Of a stretch of 64,000 nt of DNA, positions 60,780-64,000 are shown in pieces (position 1 is the stretch's first letter; every line of letters begins with the position of its first letter). Position numbers and translations under genes: made by a program. Source of the DNA: Thalassolituus sp. UBA674 (GTDB taxonomy: Bacteria > Pseudomonadota > Gammaproteobacteria > Pseudomonadales > Oceanobacteraceae). The stretch covers positions 49,016-113,015 of the forward strand of contig DBNK01000037.1 of NCBI GenBank assembly GCA_002298335.1, given 5' to 3'. A model generated the notes under the pieces. It saw nothing but the letters and a program-made list of their open reading frames with translations, was not told the origin of the DNA and made no database searches.

Positions 60780-61400
60780 TTACTTAGAGTAAAGTTCCAC
60801 AATGAGGTTTTCGTTGATTTCCGCTGGGAGATCAACACGCTCCGGAACTGCTTTGAACGTTCCTTCCATCTTATCTGAGTTCACATCAACCCAACCTACG
60901 TCAGCGCGCTGGCCGGCCAGACCCAGAGCAGACTTGATACGGTCCTGAGTTTTTGATTTCTCACGGATCGAGATCACGTCGCCACCCAGTACCTGGTAAG
61001 ACGGAATGTTCACGGTTTTGCCGTTTACTGTGATCGCTTTGTGCGATACCAGCTGACGTGCTTCAGCACGGGTAGAGCCGAAGCCCATACGGTAAACCAC
61101 GTTGTCCAGACGGGACTCAAGCAGTTGCAGCAGGTTTTCACCGGTTGCACCCTTACGACGGGCTGCTTCTTTGTAGTAGCTACGGAACTGCTTTTCCAGA
61201 ACGCCATACAGACGACGGACTTTCTGCTTTTCACGCAGCTGCAGACCATAGTCAGACAGACGGCCACGGCCAGCGCCATGTACGCCAGGCTTGGTTTCTG
61301 CCTTACATTTTGTATCAAGTGCGCGAACACCGCTCTTCAGGAACAGGTCAGTTCCTTCACGACGGGACAGCTTACACTTTGGACCAATATAACGTGCCAT
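60780..61400 (-). CDS. rpsD: 30S ribosomal protein S4
   Basis: Assembly-initiating ribosomal protein of 206 residues. ARYIGPKCKLSRREGTDL, KQKVRRLYGVLEKQF, S4 RNA-binding domain RLDNVVYRMGFGSTRAEARQLVSHKAITVNG. In E. coli S4 represses its own operon by binding a pseudoknot upstream of rpsM. Confidence 0.99.
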   Translation of the reverse strand: MARYIGPKCKLSRREGTDLFLKSGVRALDTKCKAETKPGVHGAGRGRLSDYGLQLREKQKVRRLYGVLEKQFRSYYKEAARRKGATGENLLQLLESRLDNVVYRMGFGSTRAEARQLVSHKAITVNGKTVNIPSYQVLGGDVISIREKSKTQDRIKSALGLAGQRADVGWVDVNSDKMEGTFKAVPERVDLPAEINENLIVELYSK

Positions 61401-61415
61401 TTTCTCTCTGCCTCC

Positions 61416-61805
61416 TTATACGCGACGCTTCTTAGGTGGACGACAGCCATTGTGTGGGATCGGGGTAACATCAGTGATGTTAGTGATCTTGTAACCACAG
61501 GCGTTCAGTGCGCGAACCGCAGATTCACGACCAGGACCCGGACCTTTAACTTCAACGTCCAGATTTTTCAGGCCATATTCTTTGGCTGCTTCACCAGCGC
61601 GCTCCGCAGCAACCTGGGCTGCGAATGGAGTGCTCTTACGGGAACCACGGAAACCGGAACCACCCGCAGTCGCCCATGAAAGAGCGTTACCCTGACGGTC
61701 GGTAATGGTCACGATGGTGTTGTTAAAAGAGGCGTGGATGTGGGCGATACCGTCCGCAACCTGCTTTTTAACTTTTTTCTTCGTTGATCTTTGTGGCTTA
61801 GCCAT
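61416..61805 (-). CDS. rpsK: 30S ribosomal protein S11
   Basis: Ribosomal protein of 129 residues: IAHIHASFNNTIVTITDRQGN, SGFRGSRKSTPFAAQVAAE and the C-terminal VTPIPHNGCRPPKKRRV. Standard alpha operon position. Confidence 0.99.
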   Translation of the reverse strand: MAKPQRSTKKKVKKQVADGIAHIHASFNNTIVTITDRQGNALSWATAGGSGFRGSRKSTPFAAQVAAERAGEAAKEYGLKNLDVEVKGPGPGRESAVRALNACGYKITNITDVTPIPHNGCRPPKKRRV

Positions 61806-61887
61806 TTCTTTAATCCTGCTTTTAATATCAACACTGCAACAAATTCAATGCAGCTACACTAAAAGAGCAGACCCGGGTAATCAGAGA

Positions 61888-62244
61888 TTACTTACGGATC
61901 GCCTTACGCGGACCCTTACGGGTACGTGCATTTGTTTTAGTACGCTGACCACGAAGCGGCAGGCTGCGACGGTGACGGATACCACGGTAACAACCGAGAT
62001 CCATCAGACGTTTGATGCTCATCTGCACCTCACGGCGCAGGTCACCTTCAACGGTGAACTTACCTACTTCGCTACGAACAACATCAAGCTGATCTTCGCT
62101 CAGGTCACCGATGATGGTGTTCTCAGCGATGCCAGAAGCGGCACAGATCTGCTTAGCAGTAGTCTTACCAATGCCATAGACATAGGTCAGAGAGATGACT
62201 GCATGTTTGTTGTCAGGAATGTTGACACCGGCAATACGGGCCAT
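61888..62244 (-). CDS. rpsM: 30S ribosomal protein S13
   Basis: Ribosomal protein of 118 residues: MARIAGVNIPDNKHAVISLTYVYGIG, then YRGIRHRRSLPLRGQRTKTNARTRKGPRK. First gene of the alpha operon. A possible promoter and leader lie between it and rpmJ. Confidence 0.99.
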   Translation of the reverse strand: MARIAGVNIPDNKHAVISLTYVYGIGKTTAKQICAASGIAENTIIGDLSEDQLDVVRSEVGKFTVEGDLRREVQMSIKRLMDLGCYRGIRHRRSLPLRGQRTKTNARTRKGPRKAIRK

Positions 62245-62283
62245 GTCTAACTCCGTTCATATTACTTGATGAAAGGGCGGCGA

Positions 62284-62312
62284 ATACTACAGGCTGTTTG
62301 CTTATAAAGCAA
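62284..62312 (-). promoter_or_regulatory. Candidate promoter upstream of rpsM
   Basis: On the minus strand TTGCTT (62312-62307), 17-base spacer, TAGTAT (62289-62284). The rpmJ-rpsM gap is 102 bases, where the S4-controlled leader lies in E. coli. Confidence 0.35.
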
Positions 62313-62346
62313 GCGTCCTTTCTTCACCACCCACCTTGCCCGGGTA

Positions 62347-62460
62347 TTAACCCTGACGTTGCTTGTGCTTAGGATCTGTACAGATCACTCGCACGCTGCC
62401 GTTACGACGAATGATTTTGCATTCACGGCAGATTTTTTTAACAGATGCACGTACTTTCAT
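62347..62460 (-). CDS. rpmJ: 50S ribosomal protein L36
   Basis: Ribosomal protein of 37 residues: MKVRASVKKICRECKIIRRN and VICTDPKHKQRQG, with three Cys and one His that bind zinc, so it is the zinc form. GGAG precedes the ATG. It lies between secY and rpsM. Confidence 0.97.
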   Translation of the reverse strand: MKVRASVKKICRECKIIRRNGSVRVICTDPKHKQRQG

Positions 62461-62487
62461 GACGTTCTCCTGATTCCGGTACCAGCC

Positions 62488-63810
62488 TTAACGGCGGGTT
62501 CCGTAATTGTGTAAGTTCGACTTCTTCATCAGTGATTCATACTGATGGGACATCAGATGCGACTGCACCTGCGCCATGAAGTCCATTACCACGACCACCA
62601 CGATCATCAGCGACGTACCACCGAAATAGAAGGGTACATCAGCTGCAACGATCAGGAACTGTGGCAGCAGACAGACGGCAGCGACATAGAGCGAACCGAA
62701 CAGCGTCAGACGCGTCAGAACAGCATCAATGTAGTTAGCAGTCTGTATACCGGGGCGGATACCAGGGATAAACGCACCGGACTTTTTCAGGTTCTCTGCA
62801 ACATCACGCGGGTTGAACATCAACGCCGTGTAGAAGTAGCAGAAGAAAATAATGCCTGCGGCAAACAGCACAATGTACAGCGGTTGGCTCGGACCCAGTG
62901 CCAGACTGATGTCCTGCAGCCACTCCATGCCTTCACTCTGTCCGAACCAGGTGCCCAGAGACGCCGGGAACAGCAGCAGAGACGAGGCAAAGATCGCAGG
63001 AATCACACCCGCCATGTTCAGCTTCAGAGGCAGATGACTGCTCTGAGCGGCCATCATCTGACGGCCCTGCTGACGTTTGGCGTAGTTGATGGTGATGCGG
63101 CGCTGACCGCGCTCCACAAACACCACAAATGCGATCACTGCAATCGCCAGAGCAGCGATGGCCAGGAGCAGCAGAATATTCAGATCGCCCTGACGCGCAG
63201 ACTCAAACGCCTGCGCCAGTGCGGCCGGAAGACCCGCGACAATACCGGCAAAGATCAGGATAGAGATACCGTTACCGATACCGCGCTCCGTTACCTGCTC
63301 GCCCAGCCACATCATGAATACCGCGCCAGCCACGAAGGACGGAACTGCTGCGATATAAAATTCGATACCGGAACCAAAAGTAACGCCCTGACCGGCCAGA
63401 CCAGCGGAAACACCGAAAGCCTGAACCGTTGCCAGCAGAACCGTGCCATAACGGGTGTACTGGGTAATCTTACGACGACCCGCTTCACCCTCTTTCTTCA
63501 GCTGCTCAAGCTGAGGCGTAACAGCTGTCAGGAGCTGCATGATGATCGAGGCGGAAATGTAAGGCATGATGCCCAGCGCCAGGATACTCATACGCTCCAG
63601 TGCACCACCGGAGAACATGTTGAACATTTCAAGGATAGTCCCCTGATTCTGTTCAAACAGTCGTGCCAGTGCATCCGGATTAATTCCCGGAACCGGGATG
63701 TGTGTCCCGATCCGGTATACCACGATGGCCAGCAGTACGAACCGGATACGAGCCCAGAGCTCGCCCAGACCATTCTGCATACCGGCCGGAAGTGCGCCTT
63801 GTTTTGCCAT
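62488..63810 (-). CDS. secY: Preprotein translocase subunit SecY
   Basis: Channel subunit of the Sec translocon, 440 residues, ten membrane helices. Landmarks: RIGTHIPVPGINP, plug and lateral gate regions, TVQAFGVSAGLAGQG, NGISILIFAGIVAGLP and the cytosolic loop FVERGQRRITINYAKRQ. Its ATG overlaps the rplO stop (TGATG), as usual in the spc operon. Confidence 0.99.
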   Translation of the reverse strand: MAKQGALPAGMQNGLGELWARIRFVLLAIVVYRIGTHIPVPGINPDALARLFEQNQGTILEMFNMFSGGALERMSILALGIMPYISASIIMQLLTAVTPQLEQLKKEGEAGRRKITQYTRYGTVLLATVQAFGVSAGLAGQGVTFGSGIEFYIAAVPSFVAGAVFMMWLGEQVTERGIGNGISILIFAGIVAGLPAALAQAFESARQGDLNILLLLAIAALAIAVIAFVVFVERGQRRITINYAKRQQGRQMMAAQSSHLPLKLNMAGVIPAIFASSLLLFPASLGTWFGQSEGMEWLQDISLALGPSQPLYIVLFAAGIIFFCYFYTALMFNPRDVAENLKKSGAFIPGIRPGIQTANYIDAVLTRLTLFGSLYVAAVCLLPQFLIVAADVPFYFGGTSLMIVVVVVMDFMAQVQSHLMSHQYESLMKKSNLHNYGTRR

Positions 63811-64000
63811 CAGTCTTCGACCTTACCGCCTGCTGCTTCAATCGCAGCTTTAGCGCCTTTGGTCACTTTCAGACCTTTAACTGTTACTGCTTTGCTGACA
63901 ACGCCAGACGAAATAACACGGGCTTCTTTGATTTTCTCGCCGATTACATCAGCGGCTTTCAGAGCAGCCAGGTCCACTACGTCGCCATCGACCAGAGTCA
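63810..64000 (-). CDS. rplO: 50S ribosomal protein L15, C-terminal part
   Basis: The window cuts the gene; about 63 residues remain. LVDGDVVDLAALKAADVIG, KIKEARVISSGVVSKAVTVKGLKVTKGAKAAIEAAGGKVE are the L15 C-terminus. The stop overlaps the secY start by one base. The N-terminal Gly-rich part is outside. Confidence 0.97.
   Translation of the reverse strand, partial: TLVDGDVVDLAALKAADVIGEKIKEARVISSGVVSKAVTVKGLKVTKGAKAAIEAAGGKVED

Noticed and set aside
1..64000. CRISPR arrays, tRNA or rRNA genes, transposases, integrases, prophage genes
   Set aside because: No regularly spaced repeats, tRNA-like cloverleafs, rRNA stretches or mobile-element motifs were recognised by reading; a tRNAscan or IS search was not possible.

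Overview
The window reads as chromosomal DNA of a marine-type gammaproteobacterium close to the Oceanospirillales/Pseudomonadales. This is inferred from gene order and protein motifs; no database search was run. Gene blocks match the Pseudomonas order: lysA-dapF-DUF484-HAD, ubiE-ubiJ-ubiB-hisI-hisE-tatABC, coaD-ferredoxin-ggt, coaBC-dut-algC-argB-slmA, pyrE/crc/rph/yicC, and the end of the spc ribosomal operon followed by the alpha operon. SutA and Crc, both best known from pseudomonads, point the same way. I found no tRNA, rRNA, CRISPR array, prophage or intact insertion sequence.

Layout. At 1-12.7 kb: the end of cyaA, lptM-lysA-dapF-DUF484-HAD, an exported DUF3047-like protein, sutA, a c5-type cytochrome, ynbE-ydbL-lemA-M48 protease, an OmpA-type porin and a DUF1145 membrane protein. 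At 12.8-20 kb: ubiquinone biosynthesis (ubiE, ubiJ, ubiB), histidine biosynthesis (hisI, hisE), the Tat translocase and an SLC13 transporter. At 20-31 kb lies the most accessory-looking part: a phoX and S1/P1 nuclease operon, a TetR regulator diverging from a two-subunit Tat-linked GMC dehydrogenase, a convergent AlkJ-like alcohol dehydrogenase, and an AraC regulator followed by a LIP-family secreted lipase and a small exported protein. At 31-43 kb: coaD, ferredoxin, gamma-glutamyltransferase, an ECF sigma/anti-sigma/DUF4097 operon, a Tat-exported PhoD, an ElyC-like protein coupled to a beta-lactamase-fold lipoprotein, a methyltransferase, a thioesterase, a glycosyltransferase and mutM. At 43-55 kb: rpmB-rpmG, a 460-base non-coding structured region, radC, coaBC-dut-algC-argB-slmA, pyrE, crc, rph and yicC. 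At 55-59 kb: a luciferase-like flavin oxidoreductase with an NTF2-like partner and a divergent LysR regulator, an OmpW-type porin and a SHOCT-domain protein. At 59-64 kb: rplQ, rpoA, rpsD, rpsK, rpsM, rpmJ, secY and the start-proximal truncated rplO.

How the parts fit. Three proteins with clear twin-arginine signals (PhoX, the small GMC subunit, PhoD) lie in the same window as tatABC. PhoX, PhoD and the S1/P1 nuclease suggest scavenging of phosphate from nucleic acids and phosphoesters. Two GMC dehydrogenases, a secreted lipase, an acyl-CoA thioesterase and an OmpW/AlkL-type porin suggest use of lipids, long-chain alcohols or alkanes, with Crc as a likely global repressor. The best regulatory signal is a 16-base palindrome in the shared spacer of two divergent promoters between tetR and the GMC operon. 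Housekeeping genes dominate. The items most likely to be new are the GMC/TetR unit, the lipase unit, the ynbE-ydbL-lemA-M48 arrangement and the structured region at 44.1-44.56 kb.
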